This document shows positions 44,137 to 53,828 of a stretch of 64,000 bases of DNA, piece after piece. The position numbers and the translations under genes are program-made. The notes under the pieces were generated by a model that had not been told where the DNA came from, did no database searches, and was given only the letters and a program-made list of their open reading frames with translations. Numbering within the stretch: position 1 is the first letter of the stretch; the number at the start of each line of letters is the position of its first letter. Source of the DNA: Bradyrhizobium sp. NFR13 (GTDB lineage: Bacteria > Pseudomonadota > Alphaproteobacteria > Rhizobiales > Xanthobacteraceae); assembly GCF_900114605.1 (NCBI RefSeq), contig NZ_FOTP01000002.1:434001-498000 (forward strand), given 5' to 3'.

Positions 44137-44379
44137 CTACTTCTTCATCATTCCGTCGTCCTTCTTCATCATGCCGTCTTTTTTCATGCCATCGTCCTTC
44201 TTCATCCCGTCGTGAGACATGGCATCCTTCTTCATTCCATCACCCTTCGACATGGTGTCCTTTTTCATGCCGTCATCCTTGCTCATCTTGTCCTGAGCGA
44301 ACGCGGCAGGTGCCAGCGCGAGGCTGAACGAGACGAGAGCGGCAGACACGCCGAGCGCAAACTTGGTGGAGATGGTCAT
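44137..44379 (-). CDS. Secreted pentapeptide MXKDX-repeat protein
   Basis: 80 residues: a Sec signal (cleavage after APAAFA), then a mature part made almost only of Met, Lys, Asp and Gly in tandem MKKDG/MSKDD units, about ten copies. This is the pentapeptide-MXKDX family. Met-rich secreted peptides are often discussed as copper or oxidant scavengers, but that is inference. The gene sits alone after a divergent TRAP gene; a GC-rich hairpin at 44091-44109 lies just past its stop. Confidence 0.88.
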   Translation of the reverse strand: MTISTKFALGVSAALVSFSLALAPAAFAQDKMSKDDGMKKDTMSKGDGMKKDAMSHDGMKKDDGMKKDGMMKKDDGMMKK

Positions 44380-44628
44380 GATGTTCTTCCTCTGATCCGT
44401 TTCTGAAGCGCGACGTCTGTCGCTATGAACCAGACGTACGGGGATCGCGTTTTGTTACGTCGCATCAAAAAAGTCTTGATGACGTATCCGATAACCACTG
44501 CGTGCGACGCAACATCACTTGCCCGCCGGTTCGGAATGTATAAACGAAGGGGCGCGCGGTGACGGAGCAACAGGGCGCGGGCGCATTTTGTCCCCCCCGG
44601 CACAAGCGAATACTATCAGGAGTTACGC

Positions 44629-45651
44629 ATGCTGACTCGCCGCCACATCCTTGGATCGGCCCTCGCCGCGCCTGCGATCCTTCGTTGTGGTATCGGTACG
44701 GCGCAGGCCGCGACGACACTGAAGATCTCGCACCAGTTTCCCGGCGGCACCATCGACAGCGGCGATTTCCGCGACCGTCTGGTCCGCACCTTCGCTGCCG
44801 CCATTGCCAAGCAGAGTAGCGGCGACCTTGTTGCCGAGGTTTATCCGGATTCGTCGCTGATCAAGGCGGATGCGCAATTTTCCGCCATGCGCAAAGGGAC
44901 GCTCGATCTCAGCCTTTATCCCTTGCCCTATGCCGGCAATGAATTGCCGGAGGCGAATATCGGCCTGATGCCTGGTCTGGTCTCGACCTACGATCAGGGC
45001 CTGCGCTGGAAGAACCTGCCGATCGGCAAGGCACTGAGCGACATTCTCGCCGACAAGGGCATCTTGCTGCTGACCTGGGTCTGGCAGGCCGGCGGTGTGG
45101 CTAGCCGTTCGCGCCCGCTGGTTGCCCCTGAGGACGCCAAAGGTCTCACAGTACGCGGCGGTTCGCGCGAGATGAACATGATGCTGCAGACTGCCGGTGC
45201 GCGCGTGCTCTCAATGCCGTCTAACGAAATTTACGCAGCAATGAAGAGCGGCGCCTGCGATGCCGGCATCACGTCATCGACCAGCCTCATCTCATTCAAG
45301 CTGAGCGAAGTCGCCAAGCATCTGACCTCCGGCGCGGGGGCATCCTACTGGTTCATGCTTGAGCCTCTGATGATGTCCAGGGCGGTATTCGACAAGTTGC
45401 CGAAAGCACACCAGGATATTCTGGTCTCGGTCGGCGCCGAGATGGAAGGCTTCGGCAAGGCAGGCGCGCAGCAGGACGATGTCGAAGTGTCCAGGGTCTA
45501 CGAGCAGGCTGGCGCCAAGGTCAGCGCGCTCGACGCTGCGACCGTTGGCAAGTGGCGTGATATCGCGCGCGATACGGCGTGGAAGGACTACGTCGCCAAG
45601 ACGCCGCTGACCGCGAACCTCCTCAAGCTCGCAATGGACGTCCCGGCCTGA
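44629..45651 (+). CDS. TRAP transporter solute-binding protein (DctP family), second orphan
   Basis: 340 residues with an AGGAG site 7 nt before the ATG. A Tat-like signal (LTRRHILGSALAAPAIL) is followed by the DctP fold: DAQFSAMRKGTLDLSLYPLP, GLTVRGGSREMNMML and SNEIYAAMKSGACDAGITS. It differs clearly from the other TRAP protein in this window. Again no DctQ/DctM genes are adjacent. It converges on the HMG-CoA lyase gene, which could hint at an organic-acid substrate, but this is weak. Confidence 0.9.
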   Translation: MLTRRHILGSALAAPAILRCGIGTAQAATTLKISHQFPGGTIDSGDFRDRLVRTFAAAIAKQSSGDLVAEVYPDSSLIKADAQFSAMRKGTLDLSLYPLPYAGNELPEANIGLMPGLVSTYDQGLRWKNLPIGKALSDILADKGILLLTWVWQAGGVASRSRPLVAPEDAKGLTVRGGSREMNMMLQTAGARVLSMPSNEIYAAMKSGACDAGITSSTSLISFKLSEVAKHLTSGAGASYWFMLEPLMMSRAVFDKLPKAHQDILVSVGAEMEGFGKAGAQQDDVEVSRVYEQAGAKVSALDAATVGKWRDIARDTAWKDYVAKTPLTANLLKLAMDVPA

Positions 45652-45678
45652 CATATCCCGTCATCCGCCGGGTGGCTC

Positions 45679-46575
45679 TCAGCGTTTCTTCGCGTTGAGT
45701 GCCGAAGCGACACGGCTGACCGGCGGGCGGCCGATCAGAGCGCTGATGGTGTTGGTCGCAGCGAGCAGCTTGTTCATATCGACGCCTGTGGCAATCCCCA
45801 TGCCTTCCAGCATGTAGACCACATCTTCGGTGCCGACATTGCCGGTCGCACCGGGCGCATAGGGACAGCCGCCGAGGCCGCCGGCAGCGCTGTCGACGAC
45901 GCGGCAGCCTTCTTCCATCCCGGCATAGAGATTGGCCAGCGCCTGACCATAAGTGTCGTGGAAGTGCATCGCGAGCTTCGGCATGGGAATCGAGCCTGCA
46001 ACGGCGCGTAGCATCTGCCGCGCCTTCGACGGCGTCCCAACACCGATCGTGTCGCCGAGCGAGACTTCGTAGCAGCCCAAATCAAACAGCGTCTTCGAAA
46101 CGTCCACGACTGCCTGCAACGCAACGTCGCCATCATAGGGACAGCCGAGAACGCAGGACACGTAACCACGTACGCGGATGCCGTCGGCCCTGGCGCGTTC
46201 GACCACAGGCTTGAAGCGCTCGATAGATTCGGCGACCGAGCAATTGATATTGGCGCGCGAAAAGCCTTCCGAGGCTGAGGCGAACATGGCGATGACTTTC
46301 GCGCCGACAGCCTTCGCGCCTTCATAGCCCTTCTCGTTCGGCACCAGCACGTGGAATTCGCCGGGCAAATGGCGCACGCCAAGAAATACCTGATCCGATC
46401 CCATCATCTTCGGGATTGCCTTGGGCGACACGAACGAGCCGACCTCAACGGTGTGCAGGCCAGCCCCGACCAGCGCCTTCACGAAGGCGATGCGGTCCTC
46501 GACCGACACCGGCGTCTTCTCATTCTGCAAACCGTCGCGCGGGCCAACCTCGACGATACGAACCTGATCACTCAT
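45679..46575 (-). CDS. liuE: Hydroxymethylglutaryl-CoA lyase
   Basis: Splits HMG-CoA into acetyl-CoA and acetoacetate at the end of leucine breakdown. 298 residues, TIM-barrel of the HMGL-like family: VEVGPRDGLQNE at the metal/catalytic site, MHFHDTYGQALAN (metal His pair), and the signature AAGGLGGCPYAPGATGN with the active-site Cys. It is the last gene of the liuB-liuD-liuE set, 32 bp after the biotin subunit gene. The same enzyme is called mvaB in other bacteria. Confidence 0.95.
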   Translation of the reverse strand: MSDQVRIVEVGPRDGLQNEKTPVSVEDRIAFVKALVGAGLHTVEVGSFVSPKAIPKMMGSDQVFLGVRHLPGEFHVLVPNEKGYEGAKAVGAKVIAMFASASEGFSRANINCSVAESIERFKPVVERARADGIRVRGYVSCVLGCPYDGDVALQAVVDVSKTLFDLGCYEVSLGDTIGVGTPSKARQMLRAVAGSIPMPKLAMHFHDTYGQALANLYAGMEEGCRVVDSAAGGLGGCPYAPGATGNVGTEDVVYMLEGMGIATGVDMNKLLAATNTISALIGRPPVSRVASALNAKKR

Positions 46576-46607
46576 GCTTGTTTCAATCTCACACGTCTTT
46601 CAGAAGA

Positions 46608-48623
46608 TCAGGCGCTCGGCTCGACTTCCGCGAGCTCGACGCCCTCTCCAACGATATCGCCGACCTTGCACTTGATGCGCTTGAGCACGCCGGCGAACGG
46701 CGCGCGTAGGGTCTGCTCCATCTTCATGACTTCCAAGGTAAGGATGGCAGCGCCCTTCTCCAAACTCGCGCCCTCCTCGGCCAGCAACGCCACGACGGTG
46801 CCCGGCAACGGCGCGACGATCTTGTCCTCACCGACCAGCTCTTCATCGTCGCCGCCGAACGGATCGACCCAATGCAGGTCGAAACGGCCGTGACGCGTGC
46901 GCAGGTAGAGTTCATGGCCCTCGATCACCGAAACGATGTGCGAGCGCGCTCCATCCAGCGTCAGATCGAAATGCCCGTCATCGGCCGCAGACGCTTCAAA
47001 CTCCAGTTCGCGAGCGCCGATCGAAATCGTTGCAGGACCGCTGCCATAATGCAACGTCACGCGCTGCTCGTCCGAACCATGCTTGAACTTGAACACGCGC
47101 TGACGACGCCCGACCGGCATCCAGCCAGCCGTCTGCCAGGGCGAGGTGCCGGAGGCCCGTGCTGCCTGCTGTTCGCTCGCGACGATGGCAGCGACAGCCG
47201 CGCATAGTTCAAGATCGCCGGGCGCCGCCGAGGCCGGCGTCAGCGCCTTCAATTCACGCTCGATGAAACCAGTATTGATGGTATTGGCACGCACGTCCGG
47301 ATGGGTGACCAGCGCTGACAGAAACGGCGTGTTGGTGACAATGCCGCGAATGTCGGTTTCTTCCAGCCCACGGTTGAGCCGGTTGATGGCTGCATCGCGC
47401 GTCGGCGCCCAAGCGATCACCTTGGCAAGCATGGCGTCGTAGTTCGGCGACACCGCGTCACCTTCGCGATAACCGGCATCGATGCGGAGGCCACTAGTTT
47501 CAGCAGGCATGCGCCATGTCCGGATCTTGCCCACCGACGGCATGAAGTTCTTGTGCGGATTCTCCGCATAAACGCGCGCCTCGATAGCGTGGCCGTTGAG
47601 CTTGATCTGGTCCTGCGCCAGCGGAAGCTTTTCACCGAACGCCACACGCAACTGCCATTCGACGAGATCGACCGAGGTGATCAGTTCGGTGACGGGATGC
47701 TCGACCTGCAGGCGCGTATTCATCTCGATGAAGAACACATCATTGCCGTCGGAGACGAATTCGATGGTGCCGGCGCCCACATAATTCACCGCGCCAGCCG
47801 CCTTGCGGGCCGCCGCGCAGACTGCCTCGCGCTGCGTATCGTTCAACGTCGGCGACGGCGCCTCTTCGATCACCTTCTGATGCCGACGCTGCAGCGTGCA
47901 TTCGCGCTCAAACAGCGAGACCAGATTGCCATGACTGTCGCCGACGATCTGCACTTCGATATGGCGGGGATTGTCGACATATTTTTCGATCAGCATGCGA
48001 TCGTCACCGAACGCTGCTAGTGCCTCGCGCTTGGCGCTGACGATGGCCGGCGCCAGTTCAGCCGCCGAGCGCACCACGCGCATGCCACGCCCGCCGCCGC
48101 CGGCGGAAGCCTTCACCAGAACCGGGAATCCGATCTTGTCGGCCGCCTTGGCCAGTGTCGCATCGTCCTGCGCTTCGCCATGGAATCCCGGCACCAGCGG
48201 CACGCCGGCCTTCTCCATCAGTGCCTTGGAGCCGGACTTCGAGCCCATGGCGGTAATCATTTCGGCCGTCGGCCCCACGAAGATCAGTCCGGCATCGGCG
48301 CAAGCCTGCGCGAACTCGGCGCTCTCGGAGAGAAAGCCGTAACCTGGATGAATCGCCTCAGCGCCAGTCTTCTTTGCAGCTTCGAGAATGCGCTCGATAT
48401 TGAGATAGCTGTCGCGCGCACGCGCTGGACCGATCAATACGGCCTCGTCGGCTTCCGCGACATGCAATGCATTGGCATCTGCCTCGGAATAGACGGCGAC
48501 GGTGCGCAAGCCCATGGCGCGCGCGGTGCGGATGACACGGCACGCGATCTCGCCGCGATTGGCGATCAGGAGCGTGCGGAAGCGGCGATATAGAGCTTTT
48601 GAAATTGCGGCTTTGGCCATCAT
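46608..48623 (-). CDS. liuD: Methylcrotonyl-CoA carboxylase, biotin-containing alpha subunit
   Basis: ATP-dependent biotin carboxylase plus carrier, 671 residues. Biotin carboxylase domain about 15-460 (LLIANRGEIACRVIRTA, ATP-grasp loop ASAGGGGRGM, FIEMNTRLQVEHPVTE), a linker, and the C-terminal biotinyl domain with EVMKMEQ (biotin Lys about 634). Its start overlaps the stop of liuB as TGATG; the ATG at 48620 is equally good and a GTG at 48626 is less likely. Context with liuB and liuE favours 3-methylcrotonyl-CoA over propionyl- or acetyl-CoA. Confidence 0.95.
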   Translation of the reverse strand: MMAKAAISKALYRRFRTLLIANRGEIACRVIRTARAMGLRTVAVYSEADANALHVAEADEAVLIGPARARDSYLNIERILEAAKKTGAEAIHPGYGFLSESAEFAQACADAGLIFVGPTAEMITAMGSKSGSKALMEKAGVPLVPGFHGEAQDDATLAKAADKIGFPVLVKASAGGGGRGMRVVRSAAELAPAIVSAKREALAAFGDDRMLIEKYVDNPRHIEVQIVGDSHGNLVSLFERECTLQRRHQKVIEEAPSPTLNDTQREAVCAAARKAAGAVNYVGAGTIEFVSDGNDVFFIEMNTRLQVEHPVTELITSVDLVEWQLRVAFGEKLPLAQDQIKLNGHAIEARVYAENPHKNFMPSVGKIRTWRMPAETSGLRIDAGYREGDAVSPNYDAMLAKVIAWAPTRDAAINRLNRGLEETDIRGIVTNTPFLSALVTHPDVRANTINTGFIERELKALTPASAAPGDLELCAAVAAIVASEQQAARASGTSPWQTAGWMPVGRRQRVFKFKHGSDEQRVTLHYGSGPATISIGARELEFEASAADDGHFDLTLDGARSHIVSVIEGHELYLRTRHGRFDLHWVDPFGGDDEELVGEDKIVAPLPGTVVALLAEEGASLEKGAAILTLEVMKMEQTLRAPFAGVLKRIKCKVGDIVGEGVELAEVEPSA

Positions 48624-50227
48624 CACATCCTGAACAGGCCGAAGCGCGTGGGCTCAATCGGCGCATTGGCCGACGCTGACAATCCAAGTCCGAGTACGAG
48701 GCGCGTATCTGCGGGATCGATCACGCCGTCATCCCAGAGACGCGCCGTGGCGTAATATGGACTGCCCTGAGTCTCGAACTGATCGCGTGTCGGCTTGCGA
48801 AACGCCTCTTCCTCTTCGGTCGACCAGGTGCCGCCCTTGGCTTCGATATTGTCGCGGCGCAGCTGGCTCAGCACCATCGCCGCTTGCTCGCCGCCCATCA
48901 CCGAGATACGGGCATTGGGCCACATCCACAGAAAGCGCGGGCTGTAGGCGCGGCCGCACATGCCGTAATTGCCGGCGCCGTAGGAGCCGCCGACCACCAC
49001 AGTGAATTTCGGGACGTTGGCCGTGGCGACAGCTGTCACCAGCTTGGCGCCATCGCGCGCAATGCCGCCGGCTTCGTATTTCTTGCCGACCATGAAGCCG
49101 GTGATGTTCTGCAGGAACACCAGCGGGATGTTGCGCTGGCAGCAGAGCTCGATGAAATGCGCGCCCTTCAGCGAGCTCTCGCTGAACAGGATGCCGTTGT
49201 TAGCGATGATGCCGACCGGGAAGCCCCAGATATGCGCGAAGCCGCAGATTAGAGTCGTGCCGTAGAGCTTCTTGAATTCGTCGAATTCGGAGCCGTCGAC
49301 AATGCGCGCGATGATGTCGTGCATGTCGAACGGCTTGCGCGCGTCGGCAGGAATGACACCGTAGAGTTCTTCAGCCGCGTATACGGGATCGCGGGGCGCC
49401 TGCATGTTCAGTGTGGCCCGCTGTGGTGGCTTCAGCGTCGCGACGATTTTTCGCGCGATGCCGATGGCGTGACCATCGTTCTGTGCGTAGTGATCGGTGA
49501 CGCCCGATTGTCGTGAATGGACGTCGGCACCGCCGAGCTCTTCCGCGGTGACCACCTCCCCGGTTGCTGCTTTCACCAGCGGCGGACCACCGAGAAAGAT
49601 CGTGCCCTGATTGCGCACGATGATGCTCTCGTCGGACATCGCCGGCATATAGGCGCCGCCGGCGGTGCAAGAGCCCATCACGACAGCAATCTGCGGAATG
49701 CCCTGCGCCGACATCTGCGCCTGATTGTAGAAGATGCGGCCGAAATGGCGCTCATCCGGAAAGATGTCGTCCTGCTGCGGCAAGAACGCACCGCCGGAGT
49801 CCACCATATAGATACACGGCAGATTGTTCTGCCGTGCGATGTCCTGCGCGCGCAGATGCTTCTTCACCGTCATCGGATAGTAAGTGCCGCCCTTGATGGT
49901 CGCATCATTGGCGACGATCATGCACTCCCTGCCCGACACCCGGCCGACGCCAGTGATAACGCTGGCGGAATGGACATCGCCGCCATAGAGGCCGTTGGCG
50001 GCCAATGGCGAGAGTTCGAGGAAGGCCGTGCCGGGATCGATCATCAGATCGACACGCTCGCGGGCCAGCATCTTGCCGCGCGCGGTGTGCTTGGCGCGGG
50101 ACGCTTTACCGCCGCCCCCGGCGACCGCACCGAGCTTGTCCTTGAGCTCGGCGACCTGCGCCTTCATCACATCGACATTGCGTTTGAACTCGGCCGAGGT
50201 GGGATCGATCGTGGAGCGAAGCGACAT
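48623..50227 (-). CDS. liuB: Methylcrotonyl-CoA carboxylase, carboxyltransferase beta subunit
   Basis: Transfers CO2 from carboxybiotin to 3-methylcrotonyl-CoA. 534 residues, the usual LiuB/MccB length, with two crotonase-like halves: [20 protein letters not shown] and [16 protein letters not shown] in the first, [19 protein letters not shown] and [20 protein letters not shown] in the second (motifs abbreviated). The ATG at 50227 gives the conserved [14 protein letters not shown] start. The first liu gene, isovaleryl-CoA dehydrogenase (liuA), is not in this window. Confidence 0.95.
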   Translation of the reverse strand: MSLRSTIDPTSAEFKRNVDVMKAQVAELKDKLGAVAGGGGKASRAKHTARGKMLARERVDLMIDPGTAFLELSPLAANGLYGGDVHSASVITGVGRVSGRECMIVANDATIKGGTYYPMTVKKHLRAQDIARQNNLPCIYMVDSGGAFLPQQDDIFPDERHFGRIFYNQAQMSAQGIPQIAVVMGSCTAGGAYMPAMSDESIIVRNQGTIFLGGPPLVKAATGEVVTAEELGGADVHSRQSGVTDHYAQNDGHAIGIARKIVATLKPPQRATLNMQAPRDPVYAAEELYGVIPADARKPFDMHDIIARIVDGSEFDEFKKLYGTTLICGFAHIWGFPVGIIANNGILFSESSLKGAHFIELCCQRNIPLVFLQNITGFMVGKKYEAGGIARDGAKLVTAVATANVPKFTVVVGGSYGAGNYGMCGRAYSPRFLWMWPNARISVMGGEQAAMVLSQLRRDNIEAKGGTWSTEEEEAFRKPTRDQFETQGSPYYATARLWDDGVIDPADTRLVLGLGLSASANAPIEPTRFGLFRM

Positions 50228-50392
50228 CAGCTTCCGTTTCCTGCAGGGTCTGTTTCTTGTTTGCACGGCGGCCCGGCAACGGGCCTGCCATGATGGTGTC
50301 ATCCCGTCGTGGCGGGACGCAACCCTAACTTTCGATGTCGGTCAGGGTGAAATCGGGAGCGTTGTGGGGGCTGATTTGCCCGCAACCGGTCG

Positions 50393-50698
50393 TCAGTGCG
50401 ACCACGGCTCCGAGCGGCGGAACGCAAAATTGTCGGCATAGGCAACGGTCCGGGGCGCGCGCACCTTGGGCTCGATCACCTGATACGCAATGCCTTCGCG
50501 CTCACAATAGGCGATCGCCTCTTCCTTATTGTCAAAGTGGATGGACAGCTGCTGCTTCATGTCACTGGACGACGTCCAGCCCATCAGGGGCTCGATCACT
50601 CGCGCCTGCTCCGGCTCATAATCGAGCTGCCAGTCCTTGGTCTTGGCGAGGCCCGCCTGCATGGCGTTCTTGGGGGCTTTGAAGATACGTGCGGTCAT
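50393..50698 (-). CDS. ETC complex I subunit region protein (NDUFS4-like)
   Basis: 101-residue homolog of the 18 kDa accessory subunit of NADH dehydrogenase, found in alphaproteobacteria and mitochondria. Recognised blocks: ARIFKAPKNAMQAGLAKT, LDYEPEQARVIEPLMGWTSS and the Tyr/Cys-containing AIAYCEREGIAYQV. Expected to associate with complex I at the inner membrane. ATG 50698 matches the conserved start; the frame is open further upstream but not credible. Confidence 0.92.
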   Translation of the reverse strand: MTARIFKAPKNAMQAGLAKTKDWQLDYEPEQARVIEPLMGWTSSSDMKQQLSIHFDNKEEAIAYCEREGIAYQVIEPKVRAPRTVAYADNFAFRRSEPWSH

Positions 50699-50961
50699 GG
50701 AATGCGATAGCCTTTTAGGGATGGGCCTTCGTCTCGGGATTAGCGTCTCGGGATCGGCCTTGGTCAGCTGCGACACTGCGACAAATTGGTGAAAACGGCG
50801 GCGCTGGTATATCCAGTTGTCACGAATTTGATCCGTGATTCCGTCGGTTGGCGGCTTCGTTATTGTGTATATTCGTTCCACGGCGTCGTGACAATCGGGG
50901 CACGAAGCGGTCTATCTGATCTCGCAATTCGGCATCACGAAGGGCTCCTGAAGCGGCACCC

Positions 50962-52146
50962 ATGGATATTCACGCCATCCTTCCCCCCAAAGGCCGAGAC
51001 CTTCGGCTGGACCTATTCCGCGGTATCGCCAACTGGGCGATCTACCTCGATCACATCCCCGACAATGTGGTGAACTGGGTCACCACCCGGAATTATGGCT
51101 TCTCCGACGCCGCCGATCTGTTCGTCTTCATCTCCGGCTACACGGCGTCTTTCGTCTACGCCAAGATGATGCTGGAGCGCGGCTTCATCGTCGGCGCCAC
51201 CCGCCTGACCAAACGGGTCTGGCAGCTCTATGTCGCCCACGTCATCCTGTTCGTGATCTATATCGCCGCCATCGGCTATGTGGCGCAGCGTTATAACGAC
51301 CCCGACATCATCAACGAGTTCAACGTTGCGGGCCTCGTCGATAATCCGATCCAGACGCTGACGCAGGGCCTGCTCCTCAAGTTCAAGCCACTCAACCTCG
51401 ACGTGCTGCCGCTCTATATCGTGCTGATGGGCCTGTTCCCGCCGGTGCTGTGGATGATGCTGCGCAAGCCGGACCTGACGATGCTGGCCTCGCTGGCGCT
51501 GTATTTCGCGGCCCGCCAGTTCGGTTGGAATCTGCCCGCCTATCCTTACGGCGTCTGGTATTTCAACCCGTTCACCTGGCAATTGCTGTTTGTGTTCGGC
51601 GCGTGGTTCGCGCTCGGCGGCGCGCTCGAGTCACGCTCGGTGATCCGCTCCAAGGTACTGCTGTATTTCGGCATCGCCTATCTCTTGTTCTCGCTTGTCA
51701 TGACCATGGCCGGTCGATTCCCGGACACCGGCCACATGATCATGCCCGACTGGTTGTTCGACGCGTTCAATCCGAACGACAAGACCAACCTCGCGCCCTA
51801 TCGCGTGCTGCACTTCGTGATCATCGCTTTCTTCGTCACCCGCTTCGTGCCGAAGGAATGGAAGGGCCTGGAGTGGCCGGTGTTCCAGCCACTGATCAAA
51901 TGCGGCCAGCAGTCGCTCGCCGTGTTCTGCGTCGGCGTATTCCTGTCCTTCGTCGGCCACTTCCAGCTGATGATGTCGTCGGGCTCGTTCCTGGCACAGC
52001 TCTTCGTCAGCGCCGCCGGCATCGGCATCATGACGCTGGTGGCCTATTATATCTCGTGGTCGAAGAAGCAGGACAAGCCGCTGCCGAAGCCGGCGGCCCC
52101 CGCAGCATCGGCACAGCAGGCATCGCCATCCAAGGCGGCCGAATAG
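50962..52146 (+). CDS. opgC: OpgC family membrane protein (periplasmic glucan succinylation)
   Basis: 394-residue protein with about ten membrane helices, of the OpgC_C family related to acyltransferase-3 proteins. Typical start DLRLDLFRGIANWAIYLDHI and the FVFISGYTASFVYAKMM block. In Rhodobacter OpgC adds succinyl groups to osmoregulated periplasmic glucans, changing their charge. No glucan synthesis genes (opgG/opgH, ndvB) lie nearby. The tail is Ala/Pro/Lys-rich and cytosolic. Confidence 0.9.
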   Translation: MDIHAILPPKGRDLRLDLFRGIANWAIYLDHIPDNVVNWVTTRNYGFSDAADLFVFISGYTASFVYAKMMLERGFIVGATRLTKRVWQLYVAHVILFVIYIAAIGYVAQRYNDPDIINEFNVAGLVDNPIQTLTQGLLLKFKPLNLDVLPLYIVLMGLFPPVLWMMLRKPDLTMLASLALYFAARQFGWNLPAYPYGVWYFNPFTWQLLFVFGAWFALGGALESRSVIRSKVLLYFGIAYLLFSLVMTMAGRFPDTGHMIMPDWLFDAFNPNDKTNLAPYRVLHFVIIAFFVTRFVPKEWKGLEWPVFQPLIKCGQQSLAVFCVGVFLSFVGHFQLMMSSGSFLAQLFVSAAGIGIMTLVAYYISWSKKQDKPLPKPAAPAASAQQASPSKAAE

Positions 52147-52235
52147 GCCCGTTGTCGAAGGGATGGGGACAGGCGAGAAATCGCCGGCAGATGCCTTGCT
52201 GCCCCACGCCTAAGCGTGTATCGACACCGCATCGT

Positions 52236-52312
52236 CGGGGTATAGCGCAGCCTGGTAGCGCGGCGGTTTTGGGTACCGCAGGTCCAAGGTTCGAATCCTT
52301 GTGCCCCGACCA
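52236..52312 (+). tRNA. tRNA-Pro (anticodon TGG)
   Basis: 77 nt with encoded CCA. Acceptor stem CGGGGTA with TGCCCCG (one T-G pair), discriminator A, D-arm GCGCAGCCTGGTAGCGC, anticodon stem GCGGT/ACCGC around loop TTTGGGT giving TGG, and T-arm CAAGGTTCGAATCCTTG. It lies between opgC and a convergent DUF192 gene. Confidence 0.97.
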
Positions 52313-52333
52313 TCTCCCATTGAATTCAAAGAC

Positions 52334-52813
52334 TTAGCGCTTCTTGAACAGCGGATGGACCACCTGGTCTCCCGGCGCGATTCCATATTTTTTGGCCGTG
52401 CCTGCGACCACTTCGAGAACAGCCCGTGCCGGGCCTCCCGAGGAAATGATCTTGAGCGATTGCGGCTCGGTATTCTCAGCGATCCGAAGCACCCGGCCAT
52501 CGCCGCTAATGAAGATCATGTCGAGCGACAAGAAGGTGTTCTTCATCCACATGGAGATCTGCTGTTCCGGGTTGAAGTCGAACAGCATACCGCGGCCATC
52601 CGCGAGCTCCTTGCGGTACATCAGCCCGGTGGCGCGTTCTTCGTCGGTCTTGGCGATTTCGACGGAGAACGTCCGCACGCCTGACTTGGTGACGATTTCG
52701 AGCGGCTGGAATTCAGCGGCCGAGGCAGGTGCCTGATGGGCGCCAAGGGCCAAAGCGGCGATCGCGGCCAGCATCGAGAGGCGGCAGCGGGCGGCGAAAC
52801 GAAACAGACTCAT
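52334..52813 (-). CDS. DUF192 family exported protein
   Basis: 159 residues with a Sec signal (cleavage near APASA) and a DUF192 domain: SVEIAKTDEERATGLMYRK, MLFDFNPEQQISMWMKNTF and SLDMIFISGDGRVLRI. Function of the family is unknown; it has a small beta-barrel fold. ATG 52813 gives the signal peptide directly. Confidence 0.92.
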   Translation of the reverse strand: MSLFRFAARCRLSMLAAIAALALGAHQAPASAAEFQPLEIVTKSGVRTFSVEIAKTDEERATGLMYRKELADGRGMLFDFNPEQQISMWMKNTFLSLDMIFISGDGRVLRIAENTEPQSLKIISSGGPARAVLEVVAGTAKKYGIAPGDQVVHPLFKKR

Positions 52814-52975
52814 GAAGGGCAATCCACACAAAAGCCCGATCGGAACGCCGGGCGGCGCGACCCTAGCCTGACGATGTATGCCAGCGCCAGACGGTCGTCA
52901 TGCACAGCCGCGTGATAGCCCATGGCGGCAAGGCCAGCAGCAAACCTTCAAGAAACATGGAAAACCGCGGACGGG

Positions 52976-53683
52976 TTAGTGCGACGACAGGCCGGGCGTA
53001 CCACCTTCGGGCTGAATCTCGGCAGCCATCATCCCCTTGGAGCCGGGCCCGAAGCGCACCAGCACATACTGGCCGGGACGCAGCTCGGTCATACCGAAGC
53101 GACGGAGGGTTTCCATGTGAACGAAGATATCAGGGGTGCCTTCGCCGCAGCTGAGGAAGCCGAAGCCACGCAGACGGTTGAACCACTTCACTTGCGCCCG
53201 CTCGAGACCACTCGTGGGCGTCACGCTGACATGGGTGCGCGGAGGCAACATCTGCGCGGGATGGATGGCGGTCGACTCGTCCATCGAGACAACGCGGAAA
53301 GCCTGATAGCCCTTGGACCGCTGGGTGCATTCCACGACCACGCGGGCACCTTCATAGGCCGTCTGGTAGCCGTCGCGGCGAAGCACGGTTACATGCAGGA
53401 GCACATCGGCTGCGCCATTATCGGGAATGATGAAGCCATAACCCTTGGAGGCATCGAACCACTTGATGACACCGCTGATCTCGACGAGATCGACTGCGTT
53501 GCCTTCGCCGACACCCGCGAAGGGGTCGAGTGTATCGCGGCTTGCGTTGCCTGAGTGCTCATTCCCTGCTCGCGGATTACCCGCTCCAGGAATCAGTACC
53601 CCCAACCGCTTGGACTCAAATGCGTCCGACCCCATGGCCCCGGATCCCACTATCATTTGCGCTGTCAGCCCTGTCAGCGCCAT
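52976..53683 (-). CDS. Double cold-shock domain protein
   Basis: 235 residues with two CSD nucleic-acid-binding domains, at about 70-140 ([20 protein letters not shown]) and 160-225 ([19 protein letters not shown]). RNP1 is intact in both (KGYGFI, RGFGFL) and RNP2 is VLLHV in the first and IFVHM in the second. Alphaproteobacteria often have this two-domain form, acting as RNA chaperones. The start is uncertain: the ATG at 53635 ([12 protein letters not shown]) is an alternative giving 219 residues. Confidence 0.92.
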   Translation of the reverse strand: MALTGLTAQMIVGSGAMGSDAFESKRLGVLIPGAGNPRAGNEHSGNASRDTLDPFAGVGEGNAVDLVEISGVIKWFDASKGYGFIIPDNGAADVLLHVTVLRRDGYQTAYEGARVVVECTQRSKGYQAFRVVSMDESTAIHPAQMLPPRTHVSVTPTSGLERAQVKWFNRLRGFGFLSCGEGTPDIFVHMETLRRFGMTELRPGQYVLVRFGPGSKGMMAAEIQPEGGTPGLSSH

Positions 53684-53828
53684 CTCACATACCCCATCGA
53701 TGCTAATTCACGATGGCGCGGTGCGAATCTTTCGATTCGAAGATAACACTGTCGCCTGATCAGCAAAGACAAAAAACGAACACAGTGACAGCTATGAACA
53801 GCTTGCGCTCAAACGAATCAGATGCGCA

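Noticed and set aside
45679..50227. Complete liu leucine-degradation cluster
   Set aside because: Only liuB, liuD and liuE are present; isovaleryl-CoA dehydrogenase (liuA) and the enoyl hydratase (liuC) are not in the window.
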